From: Coenobita brevimanus
Lineage: Eukaryota; Arthropoda; Malacostraca; Decapoda; Coenobitidae
Assembly (NCBI GenBank): GCA_032717465.1
Contig: CM064632.1
Coordinates: 26,407,933 to 26,471,932, forward strand
Reading direction: 5' to 3'
Length of the DNA stretch: 64,000 nt
Numbering within the stretch: the stretch's first letter is position 1; each line of letters opens with the position of its first letter. Below the pieces are notes generated by a model that was given only the letters and a program-made list of their open reading frames with translations, had not been told where the DNA came from and ran no database searches. Of this stretch, positions 31,403 through 42,813 are shown in pieces. A program made the position numbers and the translations under genes.

Positions 31403-31406
<4 letters not shown>

Positions 31407-31471
31407 GAGTGAGGAAGAATTTATTGCCAAATTTTTATTTTTGTTTTTATTCATTTTTCGATACTGTTATG

Positions 31472-31473
<2 letters not shown>

Positions 31474-31520
<47 letters not shown>
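31474..31520. repeat. (CT)n microsatellite
   Basis: Uninterrupted CT array about 70 bp downstream of the compound array. Confidence 0.98.
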
Positions 31521-31523
<3 letters not shown>

Positions 31524-31880
31524 GTTTTTGCTTTGCTTCATATTGTACCTCCCATTATCGTGTTTTCTGCCATTGTTTTATTTCTCCATACCTATCTTTC
31601 CTCATTGCCATCTTGTCCCAATTTGATATTTTTGTCCAGTTTTCCCCTTTTTTTGGCTCTGCATCTTTAACTATGTAACCAGATTTTTGTCATTGTCTTT
31701 TCCCGTAGGTTTCTCGTTTCCCGTCACCCCACTTTATATTATTATTTTTTTTTTAACTAGCCTGTGCTTCGTCCCCTTTTATGTCTCCCTATTTTTTTAT
31801 TTTTTTTTTATCTTTATTTTTATGAAGCTGTCATTTTGTGTGTCCTGGTTTCGTGATTCTTTTCTGTGTCCATGTTGTGT

Positions 31881-31915
<35 letters not shown>

Positions 31916-32194
31916 GCTCCTATCCATTCTCGTATTCTTCCACCCTATTTCCTCGCTCTCCTCCTCCTCATCCTCCTCCCTCTGAACCATTCACCATTTT
32001 TACTCGGAGACAAAAAAAAAAAAAAAAGTTACATCGAGTAAAAAAAATAGACTCTGCATTTTTAGTCCTCTTATCTCAAAACTGCTTGCTGGTCAAAGAA
32101 TTCTGCGACAGGGATTCATTTGAAGTTTATAGGCAAATGAAGACAGTCAAGAGGATTTTTTTTTTCTTTACCATTACACAATGCGCATTTTGAA

Positions 32195-32520
32195 ATGAGA
32201 TTCTGGATGAGGTGGAGGGGTGGAGATATGAATGAGGGTGTTGTGAGTTGGAGGGAGGGCAGCCTAGTTGAGATATGAATAATGTTAGGAGTTGGAGAGA
32301 GATGGCAGCCTAGTGGAGATATGAATTATGTTATGAGTTGGTGGGAGGGCAGCCAAGTGGAGATATGAATGATGTTATGAGTTGGTGGGAGGGCAGCCAA
32401 GTGGAGATATAAATGAGTCGGAGAGAGGGCAGCCCGATGGAAGAGGGTAGGGTGATATGGAGGCGATTTATTTTTGGCCTCCTCTACCAGGGTTAAGACG
32501 TCTGGCTATGAATAGATAGA
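32195..32520 (+). mobile_element. LINE-B 3' fragment with internal 44-bp duplications
   Basis: The plus strand ends with the family tail (GGAGGCGATTTATTTTTGGCC, then GTCTGGCTATGAATAGATAG), like other LINE-B copies. Upstream, a segment GTGGAGATATGAAT ... GGGAGGGCAGCC is repeated four to five times with a period of about 44 bp. No coding capacity is left. Confidence 0.65.
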
Positions 32521-32722
32521 TTCCGTAGATTTTCTAAACATAAAGCATTTTGTCTTCACTACAGTGATGCTACTATTGTTTATTGATGATATGACAGTAC
32601 GACTTTTAATCATCTTACGAGATCCACCGCAGTGCATGGGCTGGTTTCTTTATCCAGAAGGGTGAGTGCTTACATTAAATATAGTTTCAGTGGACTGGTA
32701 TTAAGTATCTGACAGCCAAATA

Positions 32723-32725
<3 letters not shown>

Positions 32726-32779
<54 letters not shown>
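32726..32779. repeat. (CT)n microsatellite
   Basis: Uninterrupted CT array of 27 units. Confidence 0.98.
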
Positions 32780-32781
<2 letters not shown>

Positions 32782-33779
32782 GTTTATAATTCAGCATAGG
32801 AAGCTTCGTGACACATATTTCTTTGCGATTGAATTTGCATTTTACACTATTCTCCTCAGCGGTATTGAGACAACAAATATTGGCGCTAGGAGTATATAAT
32901 AAAAAATGGGGATGTCAGAGTTTAATATGTTTAATAAATCGCCAAGAAAGTGTGCTATGGAACCTGTAATGCCATCTGTAATACGGGCCTCTGAATGATG
33001 CCTTCGCCAGTTCAGTGGTGGTGATGATGATGATGATGGAGCGCTACAACCTCCAGACCTCCAGGCGTCCACGTTATATGGTTACCAGCCTAAATATGAT
33101 TGATGATTATGATGATGATGTTAATAATGTGTACCTGAAAGCGAAAAATGCGTGTGGCATAGCCTATAGAGTATGCACAGAATGTATTGATACTCTCTCG
33201 TACCCTTGTGTTTTTCCTGTTGCTGGATCCTACCCACCCCAACAGGTTGTTGTTGTTGATCATGAGATGTGTACAGAAGAAAATATATATCTATACAGTG
33301 AAAATGCAAAATCTCGGTCATACCGCTAGCAGAAAGAGCTTAGTCTATACCGCGACCAAAAAATATGCGTTTTTTTTCTTTTTTTTTCACCCCCCCCCCC
33401 CAGTGCTATCCCTGACAAGCCGAAGTCTAACTGAGCTGTTACGCTAAGTGGCTTTGTCTGGGGCGGGTAGTGGTTCTGTTGTTGGGTGAAGGACTTTGCT
33501 TTGGTCCATTCTGCTTACTTACACCCTAAATGAGGTGATGTGTTTTGTGTCATGATTTTTCATGTCGCAGCGCCGCAGAATGTTCTGGTGGAAGACTCCT
33601 ACCCTCCCCTCCCTCCCCACAACTTTTCCCCTCTGTTGTCCTTCTCCCATCATACTCCCTCATCATTCGACAAAAAGTGCCTCTATTATTATTATTATTA
33701 TTAAAGCTGTGTTTATTGCAGCATGCGATAGCCCGGGGATTGTAATGTTTTATTCAGCGTATACCTGCATATAAACAAA
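32780..33779. other. No gene seen
   Basis: Contains GATGAT runs (33,020-33,036; 33,098-33,120), a C-run at 33,391-33,401 and (ATT)n at 33,684-33,702. Confidence 0.7.
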
Positions 33780-34620
33780 CGCAACTTGATGGAAGGATTG
33801 AGGGTCAGCCAAGGGATCAACATTTTAGAAAAAATGTCTAAGTCATATGGCAAGGTCAGCTGTAAATGTTTTGATCCTATTTAGACCAATCTTTGTGGAA
33901 GGACTCGCGTAGAGCAAGAGTGAGGAGATTCGATTTTGAGAACAATCAGTCCTTCGGCAAGGTTTCAGGGTCAAAGGTCATGTCAGCTTAAATATTATTG
34001 ATCTGAATTAGACCGGACTTTTGCAAGGGTTGAAATTAGGACAGGGACGAAGGGATTTAATTTCAAAGCAGTCTGTCAGCAGTCAAGGTCACAGGATAAG
34101 GTCAAACTTCGACCCCTGTATAGTTTTGTGTTCAGGAAAAAAGTAAATGTTTTGTACTGATATAGAGCAAACTTGGTGGGAGGGTTGAGGGTAAGCAAAG
34201 GTGTTTTAAGAACAATAAGTCAAAGGTTAAGGTCGTATTGCAAGATCAATTAAAGCATTATTCTTCCGATGTAAACGAAACTTTGTGGAAGTGTTCAGGA
34301 TAAAGCAAGGATGAAGGGATTCAAATTACAGAATAGTCCATCAGGTCAGTGTGAGAGCTAAGGTCATAAGTTCAACCCTGTGATGAAGGTTAGATTCGAT
34401 ATGGACCAAACTTTGTGGCAATGCGGAAGGTCAGTCAAGGATGAAGACATTTTATCTTGAGAGCAACAGGTCAGATGTAAAAGTCAACTCAGTCTGGGTC
34501 CGATTTAATGGAAGCCTTGTGGAAGGGTTGAGGGTCAGACATGAATATCGTAATTTGATTCTGAGAAAACGTAGCCGAAGGTCGAGGTCACAGGGCAGAG
34601 TTAGATATTCGGTTCTAGTA
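33780..34620. repeat. Old tandem repeat, about 100-150-bp units rich in AGGTCA words
   Basis: Seven diverged units are marked by a recurring ACTTTGTGGAAGGGTTGAGG-like segment at about 33,785, 33,890, 34,018, 34,170, 34,270, 34,407 and 34,512. Each is followed by AAGGATGAAGGGATT-like and GGTCAAGGTCA-like segments. At 33,968-33,980 there is GGGTCAAAGGTCA, two nuclear-receptor half-sites spaced by 1 nt. No ORF spans it. Confidence 0.75.
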
Positions 34621-35800
34621 TACTGAGTGGGCCTTCTTGTTGTAACTGATAATAGGCGTTTGGCTGTTGCAAGAATGGAATACTTAAGCCGTCATCGTGC
34701 AGAAGGGGCTAAAGAGGGATGAAGAAGGAAGAGTAGGAGGAGGGACGCCGGAGAAAGGAATTGAAGTTTTGTTTTTATAAGCTGAATGAAATTGCCTTAC
34801 GTCAGCAGAATGGAAATAGCAATGGCAGGAATTGAGAGACGAGGAGGAGGAGGAGGTTCTAGCTTTTTTTTTTTTTTGCTGCGTTAGGAGAACTGTCCCT
34901 TGTCTGTTTTATGAACCAGTGTTTGCGTATTGGCTAAATAAATACGAGTACGTCTGACGTTAAGAAAAGAAATATAGTAAAGCCATCCGTGTATCTGAAG
35001 GGGTTTAAAAGGGGAGGAAAAGAGGGGGGAAGAAGGTGGAAGAGGAAAAGGGAGAGAAGAGAAAGGTGAGTAAAAGAAGGGGAGAGGCTAGAAAGGAGGA
35101 AGAGAGAAAAAAGAAGAAGAGAAGAGGAAGAGAAGAAAGGAAGGAGAAGGGAGAGGAGAGGAAGATGAGGAAAAAGGGGGGAGAGGCTGGAAAGGAGGAA
35201 GGATGAAGAAAGAAGAGGAGAGGTAGGGAAGAAAGGAGGGAGGTTAGAGAGGAGGGAGAAATGGAGAGATAAAGGAGGGAAGGGGGAACTTTAAAAAAAA
35301 TTAAGGTTCAAGTTCTCTTATGCTTACAGAAAAATATATATATATATAACGTAGAAATTATGTTTATTGTGTGTAAAATGATGTGGCGGAAGCTGGAATG
35401 AAATAAACTCTTTCTCGTAGTGAATGGCCAAAAAAAAAAAAAAAAAAAAAAAAAAAGGAAAAGAGGAGAAAGGAAGGAGGAACAAGAATTTTTAGTTGAA
35501 TTTTCAAGCTGGATAGAATTGTCTGGTGACAGCAAGAATTTAATATAGTAAAGCCGTCCTCGAATTGAAAGGGTGGAAATTAATGATTGGATAGGAGAGG
35601 AGAAAGGAAACTCTGGTAAGGGAATTAACGGTTTAATTGCTCTTATGCTTATGAAAAAACACCGTTTTTTTTTCCCAGCATAAATCGATGTTTATTGTGG
35701 CACTTAGGCTTTCCTCGGCTGTGCCATTGCCAAGCTTGATTTTTAGCCGTGTTTGTGTTTGCCCAGTGAGTTTTGTGTGTTTGTGCTTGTTATTGATTGT

Positions 35801-35803
<3 letters not shown>
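34621..35803. repeat. Purine-rich low-complexity spacer
   Basis: GGA/GAA-rich between about 34,720 and 35,285, with A-run at 35,430-35,456 and dispersed CGTCTGG/GCAAGAAT motif copies at about 34,640-34,705 and 35,505-35,565. No gene. Confidence 0.7.

Positions 35804-35866
<63 letters not shown>
35804..35866. repeat. (TA)n microsatellite
   Basis: About 31 TA units, followed by TATG-rich sequence to 36,050. Confidence 0.98.
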
Positions 35867-35870
<4 letters not shown>

Positions 35871-36193
35871 CCGTATGTGTATGTGCTGTATGTATATTTA
35901 CAGTATGTATGTGCTGCATGTGTATTTATGTATGTGTTGTATGTGTGTATATATGTATCCGTAAGTATGTGCCGTATGTGTGTATGTATGTGCTGTATGT
36001 GTGTGTATGTATGTGCTGTATGTATTTATGTATGTATGTATGTATGTATGTGGTTGTTTATAATTTTCTGTCTACATCTATCAAGACAATATCTATTTAT
36101 CTGTATCGATCTCCATCTATCAAGACAATGTCTATTTATCTGTATCGATCTATCTATCTACCTACTTGTATTTATTTATTTGATGTTCATATG

Positions 36194-39100
36194 TTTTTTT
36201 TTTCTTTAATGCGAGGAAGAAGGAACTAAAGGCCATGAGCCCACAATAACAGTTCCCTCCAAGAGTAAAATAAAAAACAAGAGAGAGCCAAATTCAAGAT
36301 CCATTCATTTCGAGATACCTGGACACACTGCGTTTCAAAGACTGATCATAGGCAGCAGGAAATACAGACAGAGGGAGACAGTTCCAGAGTTGATCTGTTG
36401 CATAAATGAAGGACTGAGAGTAACGGTTAACTCTTGCATTAGAGAGTTGGACAGAAAAGGGATGAGAATTTGCTGCTAGACGGGTGCTACGCGCCCATCG
36501 TAGAGGTGGAGGAATGCATGCAGACAGTTCAGAGGAGCAGTGACCATTGAAGTAGCGATAGAAAAGAGATAAAGATGCAACAGTGCGGCAAAGAGACAGA
36601 GGTTGAAGGGAGTCAGTAAGAGGAGGAGAGTTAATGAAACGAAAAGCATTTGACTCCACCCTATTGAGAAGAGCTGTATATGGGGAGCCTCCCCACACAT
36701 GAGAGTTGTACTCCACACAGGGGCGGATAAAACATCTGTATAGAGTCAACAATTGTGCAGGGGTAAAGAAAGAACGGAGTTGGCTTAGCACACCCAATCT
36801 CTTGGAAGCAGATTTTACAAGAGATGTAATATGATCTTTCCAAGATAAGTCCCAAGTAAATGAAACCCCAAGCATGTTCAAGGATGATGCAGGATTAAGC
36901 TGAATATTATTAAACATTAGTGGGTATACCTGTGGAAGATTTTGATGGGTTGATAGGTGTAAGAACTGAGTCTTAGATGCATTAAAAACAACACGATTAT
37001 TTTTACCCCAGTCAGAGATACGAGCCAAGTCAGACATTAGATGTGCCATAGCCTCATCCCTTGTTTGTTGAAGTAACTGCTGAGGTGGGCGTTGCGGGAA
37101 CCGAATGGAAAGGTGAAGGGTGGAGTCATCAGCATATGAGTGGATAGGGTTAGATGTACAGCTTAGAAGGTCATTGATGAATAAAAGGAAGAGAGTTGGT
37201 GATAGGACAGAGCCCTGAGGAACACCACTGTTGATAGATCTATGAGAAGAACGATGGCCGTCTACAACAGCAGCTATAGAATGACCAGAAAGGAAGCTAG
37301 TGATGAAGGCACAGATAGAAGGATAGAAAACGTAAGAGGGCAGTTTGGATATTAAAGATTTATGCCAGACTCGATCGAAAGCCTTTGAGATGTCAAGTGC
37401 AATGGCAAAGCTTTTGCCAAAGTCCCGAAAGGAGGATGACCAGGAGTCTGAAAGGTAGGTGAGAAGATCGCCAGTGGAGAGTCCCTGACGGAACCCCTTC
37501 TGACGATCAGAAAGAAGGTTGTGATAGGAAAGATGCCTTTAAATTTTTCTATTGAGAATTGACTCAAAAACTTTTGAAATACAGGACGTTAAAGCAATTT
37601 GACGATAGTTGAAGGGTCGGGAGTGGTCACCCTTCTTTGGGACTGGCTGAATGAGAGCAAACTTCCAGCAAGAAGGAAAGGTACAAGTTGACAGACAAAG
37701 GCGAAAGAGTTTGCCTAGGCAGGGTGTAAGCACAGAAGTACAGTTCTGGAGAACAACAGGAGGGACTCCATCAGGCCCATATGCCTTGTTAGTATTGAGG
37801 CCAGTGATGGCAGAAAATACATCAGCTGAAGAAATTTTAACGTCAGCCATGAGGAAGTCAGAGGCTGGAAGTGATGGAGGAACAGCACCGGAATCGTCTA
37901 AGGTGGAATTGGAAGAGAAAGTCTGTGCGAAGAGATCTGCTGTATCAGTAGAAGAAATAGCTACAGAACCATCAGAATAGAAAAGAGGAGGGAAGGATGA
38001 TGAGGTAAAGTTGTTAGAAAAGTTTTTGGCAAGGTGCCAGAAGGAGTGGGAAGAATTCGAGTTGGAGAGTTGAGAACATTTAGTATGGATGAAAGTATTT
38101 TTAGCAGAGCGAAGAACAGACTTAGCACGATTCTGGGCAGAAACGTAAAGATGATGTGATTCAGGGGTGGGTTGGCTCCGGTACCTTTTGTAGGCCCTCT
38201 CCTTGTTGCGGACAGCATTAGAACAAGCGTGATTAAACCAAGGCTTTCTTGCGTTAGTCAAAGGATATGAGAAAGGAATGTATGCTTCCATGCCCGAGAG
38301 AATAATCTCCGTAATGCGCAAGGCACACTCAGATGGCTCCTGGCCATGGAAGCAATAATCATTCCAAGGAAAATCAGAGAAATACTGCCTGAGGGCCTCC
38401 CAATCTGTGGCTCCAAAATGCCACAGACGACGTTTCCCTGGAGGGTCCACAGGCCGTACTGGAGTGATAGGACAGATTAAGGTGATAAGGTTGTGATCGG
38501 AGGAGCCCAACAGATAGAAAAGATTAACAGTGTGAGCAGAAGGATTCGTTGTGAGGAAGAGGTCAAGTATGTTGGAGCTCTCTCCAGGGCGGTTTGGGAT
38601 ACGGGTAGGGTGCTGTACAAGCTGCTCTAGGTCATTAAGGATAAAAAAGATGTAGGCTTGTTCACCAGGTGGGTCAGTGAAAGGAGAGGAGAGCCAAAGG
38701 TGGTGGTGAACATTGAAATCTCCTAGAATGGAGATTTCAGAGAAAGGAGAAATGGATAGAATGTGTTCCATCATAGAAGTAAGATAGTCGAAGAATTTTT
38801 GATAGTCAGTAGAATTAGGGGATAAGTAAACAGCACAGCTATATTTAGTCAGAGAATGACAGGAAATCCGAAGCCAGAGTGTAGAGAATTCAGAAGAATC
38901 GAGTTCAGGAACACGAGAGCAAGATAAGTCGTTGCATATATATACACAACAGCCACCTTTGGCTTTGAAATGACTATAGAGAAAGTAGGAGGATACGGAA
39001 AAGGGTTTGCTGTCAGTTGCCTCAGACAGCTGAGTCTCAGTTAGAAAAAGAAGGAGAGGTTTAGAGGAGGAGAGGTGGTGCTCGACAGAGCGAAAGTTAG

Positions 39101-39405
39101 AGGAAAGGCCGCGAATGTTGCAGAAATGAAGAAGAAGAGAGTCAGACAGTGGTTCCAGGCACCTCGAGTCGTCACTGGGAGAGGGGCGGAAGGTGGGGGC
39201 ATTTAGGGTCCCCCCCCTTGGGACTCCGAGGCTGGGTGATGAACCGCCATGATTTTTTTTTTTTTTTTTTTGAAAAGGAAGTGTAGTGTGTACTGTGCAT
39301 GTAGTTTGGTGTAGATAGAGAAATTTGTGTTGGAGAGCATGCTGGCCTACTCTCTGTGTAACTGAGACACTGAAAAAGTTCAGCAAAGGGGGATGGTCAG
39401 GAACT
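36194..39405 (-). mobile_element. LINE-C copy 2, near-complete
   Basis: Minus-strand CR1/Jockey-type LINE of about 3.2 kb. The 5' leader at about 39,330-39,405 shares its sequence with copy 1. A poly(A)-like tail appears as the T-run at 36,194-36,204. Flanks on both sides are (TATG/TATC)-rich and resemble each other. A T-run at 39,251-39,270 lies between leader and coding region. Confidence 0.85.
36294..39240 (-). pseudogene. LINE-C copy 2 ORF2 (endonuclease-RT), one premature stop
   Basis: A single frame of about 980 codons runs from about 39,240 to the stop at 36,294. It is interrupted only by TAA at 37,539-37,541, inside the conserved SILNRKI-stop-RHLSYHN region where TTA (Leu) would be expected. 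Endonuclease: [72 protein letters not shown], motif A ALDISKAFDRVWH, motif B NSGVPQGSVLSPTLF, motif C HSYADDSTLHL with both catalytic Asp present. The C-terminal domain has WDLSWKDHITSLVKSASK, FIRPCVEYNSHVWGG and DQLWNCLPLSVFPA. The product would nick target DNA and reverse-transcribe element RNA. No separate zinc-knuckle ORF1 is seen upstream. This is the least damaged LINE ORF in the window. Confidence 0.88.
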
Positions 39406-39639
39406 AGTTTATATGTATGTACCATATATATGTGCCGTATGTTTGTATATAGTTGTAATTTTCAGTGCACATCTTTATCTGTCTGTCTATCTGTATTTAT
39501 CTGTATCTGTCTGCGGTACCAGTCTATCAGTATTTTTCTTTTGTATTTGATGTTGGTCATTCCTTTCTCGACTGCCATGTGATTCTTTATGATCGGTACG
39601 GTAACTATGAAGCTACGTGTTGAAGGCGTACTTGTAAGC
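39406..39639. other. Flank of LINE-C copy 2; no gene
   Basis: TATG and TCTG-rich sequence resembling 35,890-36,193 on the other side of the element. Confidence 0.6.
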
Positions 39640-39832
39640 GGGTGGAGTCAGGATTCCAGGGGCTTAAATGGCCAAAGAATGAATGTGTGGCCAATTTCAT
39701 TATGTTTGTTGGTTCACTATTTTTTTTATTTTCCTCTTTCCTGTCCTTACCTAACCCCACCTACGGATGGGGAACGTTGCGGGATGATGATGATGATAGT
39801 GACGGTTGCGGTGATGATGATGATGAATTTTT
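39640..39832 (+). mobile_element. 3' tail fragment of the 52-kb LINE subfamily
   Basis: It shares GGATTCC-GGGGCTT, GAATGAATG/GAGTGAATG-GGCC and the terminal GATGATGATGAT with the tail at 53,330-53,480. No coding part is present. Confidence 0.55.
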
Positions 39833-39899
39833 ACGAATTTATGATTTTTTTTTTTTTTTTTTACATTTTGTATCTACCTTTCTCTGGCCTGTCTCTTTT

Positions 39900-40260
39900 T
39901 AGGAACTAAAAAAAAAAACTAAAAAACAGAGCAGGGGGTCCCTAGTCCCCTCACCCCGCCCCTTTTAGTCGCCTTTTACGACACGCAGGGAATACGGTGG
40001 CAGTATTCTTCCTAACACAACCTGGCCGCAGAGTAGTAGTACCACCCCATAGTGCGGCCAGATTGTGTCCCCCCCGCCACAGGGGGATTGCATTGCATTG
40101 CGCAGTTGACCTTTGTGCGATGTGGTGCGGTGAGGATCTGTCCGTTCTCCCCTTGGGGCTAAGATGCGAATGAATGTGTTTGCATGGATGAGTAAATGGG
40201 GAGTGTGTCGTCCTGTCTCGGCTACCTCCCTTTCCTTGGGGGAAGCAGCCTAGGTATATA
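39900..40260. repeat. Dispersed non-coding repeat with a conserved GTCGCCTTTTACGACACGCA core
   Basis: The core at about 39,968-40,010, continuing GGGAATACGGTGGCAGTATTC, is a sequence I recall from repeats of many arthropods. An A-rich tail precedes it on this strand. Further on, a GC-rich stretch has a short GGGGG/CCCCC inverted repeat at about 40,067-40,086. It ends at (GATA)n where LINE-B copy 2 begins. Confidence 0.5.
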
Positions 40261-41174
40261 GATAGATAGTATCTGTCACTGCTCTGTCTACTGTCAAACG
40301 CCTTAATCCCCTAAAGGGTGGCCACAAACAAATTGCCTCCTTGTCGTTCTGTCCCCTGCCATTTCACCGCCCTGCTCCCAGCTCACACACCCCTCTCATA
40401 TACCTCTCCACTCCATCCCTCCATCTCATCCTTGGCCTCCCCTTCCCTCTCCCCCCTCCACCTCCCTCACATACACTCTTCTCGTCAGTCTCTCACTCTC
40501 CATCCTCTCCACATGGCGAAACCACCTCTGTGTGTTTCTCCTAACGCGTTCTATCACATTCACATCCACATCACAACGCTCCTTCACATCCTTATATGTC
40601 AGTCTGTCTCTCCATGTGACTTCACAGGCTCCTCTCAGATTTCCACTGCTCTCACTCTTGTCTTCAGTTCTTCAAAAAGTCCAAGATTCACTTCCATACG
40701 TCAGAGTTGATATCACAATACCTACTGTCATGTAGTACGGTAACTTTTTCACTTCCATGCTCACTTCCTTGTTTCTTATCACTGCTTTCAAGGAACCAGT
40801 AACATTTCTTCCTTGTTGTACCCTTTCGAGCACTTCACCCTCTAAACTTCCATCCTTACTTATCGCACTACACAAGTACTTAAATGCACTCACGTTTGCC
40901 ATTTTCCCCTCATCCAACCTCACTGTACATTCACTGACTTCACGTCTCTCAAAACCATGACTTTATTTTTCCCTGCATGCACCTTTAGATTCCGTTTCTT
41001 ACACACTCTCCCAAACTCATCCACCTTGCCTTGCAGTTCCCCTTCGTCTTCACTCAACAACACAGTATCATCTGCAAACAACAGTACAGGGAGTTTCCAA
41101 ACACTGTCCTCTCTCATTAGGGCCGCTTCAACATCCACTGCCCTACCAGGTATCTCCTTTATAACCCCATCCAT
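40261..41174 (-). pseudogene. LINE-B copy 2: 5'-truncated RT C-terminal half
   Basis: On the minus strand: MDGVIKEIPGRAVDVEAAL, then LLFADDTVLLSEDEGEL and KVHAGKNKVM in one frame. FKYLCSAISKDGSLEGEV and KAVIRNKEVSMEVKKL follow in another. The C-terminal tail is further broken. The non-coding tail and terminal (GATA)n at 40,256-40,270 match copy 1. The sequence is close enough to copy 1 to serve as its alignment partner and shows what should precede motif C there. Confidence 0.8.
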
Positions 41175-41948
41175 ATACTGTACATCTACATTTTATACAT
41201 GTAAGCATATTGACCTATGTGTGTAGGGTATGCGATGGATGCTTTCGATATTAATGAAGGTAAATTGATGAAGCGTATAGTTAGCATTAATTATCATTAT
41301 TACCTTGCCTCCTTATCTGATTTTGCCCCTTCATTAGCAAATTCGTGACGTTACAGGCGTGTACGGTGTGGTTTGTTGAGTTGATGTGTTGACTCTTAAT
41401 ATTCTCTTTTGCATCGCCTTGCTCAGTACGACGGCTTCAATTTCAGTTTGTTCATGTTACCTTCACACGATTCTCTATCAAAATACGCGTACAGAAATGT
41501 CTTTCAGATCCTAAATAGAATAAGGTTGACATGGTGGAATCATACAAGCGAGTTTTATACCTTTTTCTATTATAACTTCGCCTAACTTTGCCATCTCTCT
41601 ACCTTGAACGCTGAGTTCTAACACTAATTTAACGCTAAAACATCATGCTAGTCAAGATGAAGCGGTATATAAAGGATGTAGAGCTGTAGTACTGTCTTCA
41701 GGCCACTGAACTGTAGTGTGAAACAAGTTTCAAAGTGGACGTAGATCTGGGCCAAGTTAAAGTAAAAGCAGTATGGTTTCATATTTTCTGGTCCTCCCCT
41801 CCTTTCATTCTTTTTGGTACAGTGACATCTTACTGTATTTCTTCCATGCCGCCTTCAGATATTGCCATCTTGATTTGCCCCTGCCATATAGACTACAGGC
41901 TTTGTGGTGTGATTTCTGAAGAATAAAATCGGTATTTAACTGTTTTCA
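41175..41948. other. No gene seen
   Basis: AT-rich spacer. Confidence 0.7.
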
Positions 41949-42060
41949 GGAGTTATTTGAGAGGAGTATGGAGAGTTACATGGAGAGAAAGACAAACAAA
42001 TGAGGAAGCAAAGGAACGTTGTGGTATTGATGTGGATATGATGAAACTGGCGGCATTGGA
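41949..42060 (+). mobile_element. LINE-B internal fragment
   Basis: TTATTTGAGAGGAGTATGGA and ACATGGAGAGAAAGACAAAC match, with differences, the element strand of copy 1 around 290-365. The match stops on both sides. Confidence 0.6.
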
Positions 42061-42766
42061 GCCCCTGGCGTGAGTGGATTTAGCGCCGTGACAATACCAA
42101 TGCCTTACTTTATGATGGGTTGGCTGCTTTGACAGTTTGGATAAGATATGTGGCCCTGGGAGGCTGCTGGTTCCTCGTGAGTACGGGCTCTCTGTGGTGT
42201 GCATGAGAGAGAGAGAGAGAGAGAGAGAGAGACTAATCAGTCACTAGGTAAACAAATAGTGACGTACGTGTATTAATCCAGAATATGAACTGATGGCCAT
42301 TAAGCGGTAACAAGAACGAAGTATATAGCTTACACTTCTCCTATCGCACGTGTTCCCCCTTAAGTATTTACCTGAAGACGTTGTTGCCGATCGCTATTTT
42401 GGGTCGTGACTCTCGAGTGACCCCATCAGCGAGAATACGCCTCATATCAGCCTTGGTTCCATCTCAAGATTTTGTTCAGTTAGGGAGATCCTTCACTTCT
42501 GTATTTAATTCACTTAGGAGAATCCTGTCTATATCTAACTCCTTCACGTCGAAAATTTTCTCCTAAATTAAGTAAAAGCGTCCGGGGGGAAGAGGAATAA
42601 CAGAAGCCATCGTGCTGAACCGTCATCCAATATTTCACACGCCTGGAAATCTGTGTTTGGAAGTTTTTGTGAATTCGAGGAAATGGTGACGTAAAACTTG
42701 CGATATCGAGTTTATCTACTGAAGTAGTTTGAAGTAGTGTCCATTAATCCCTTGGGGACGATGATG

Positions 42767-42813
<47 letters not shown>

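Larger units (their letters stand above)
29561..32190. other. No gene seen; poly(A/T) tracts and microsatellites
   Basis: A-run at 30,081-30,111, two half-copies of the long-inverted-repeat family at about 30,290-30,320 and 30,385-30,420, a dispersed-motif copy at 30,621-30,660, (GT)n, (GA)n(GT)n and (CT)n arrays, and a T-run at 31,886-31,912. Confidence 0.7.
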
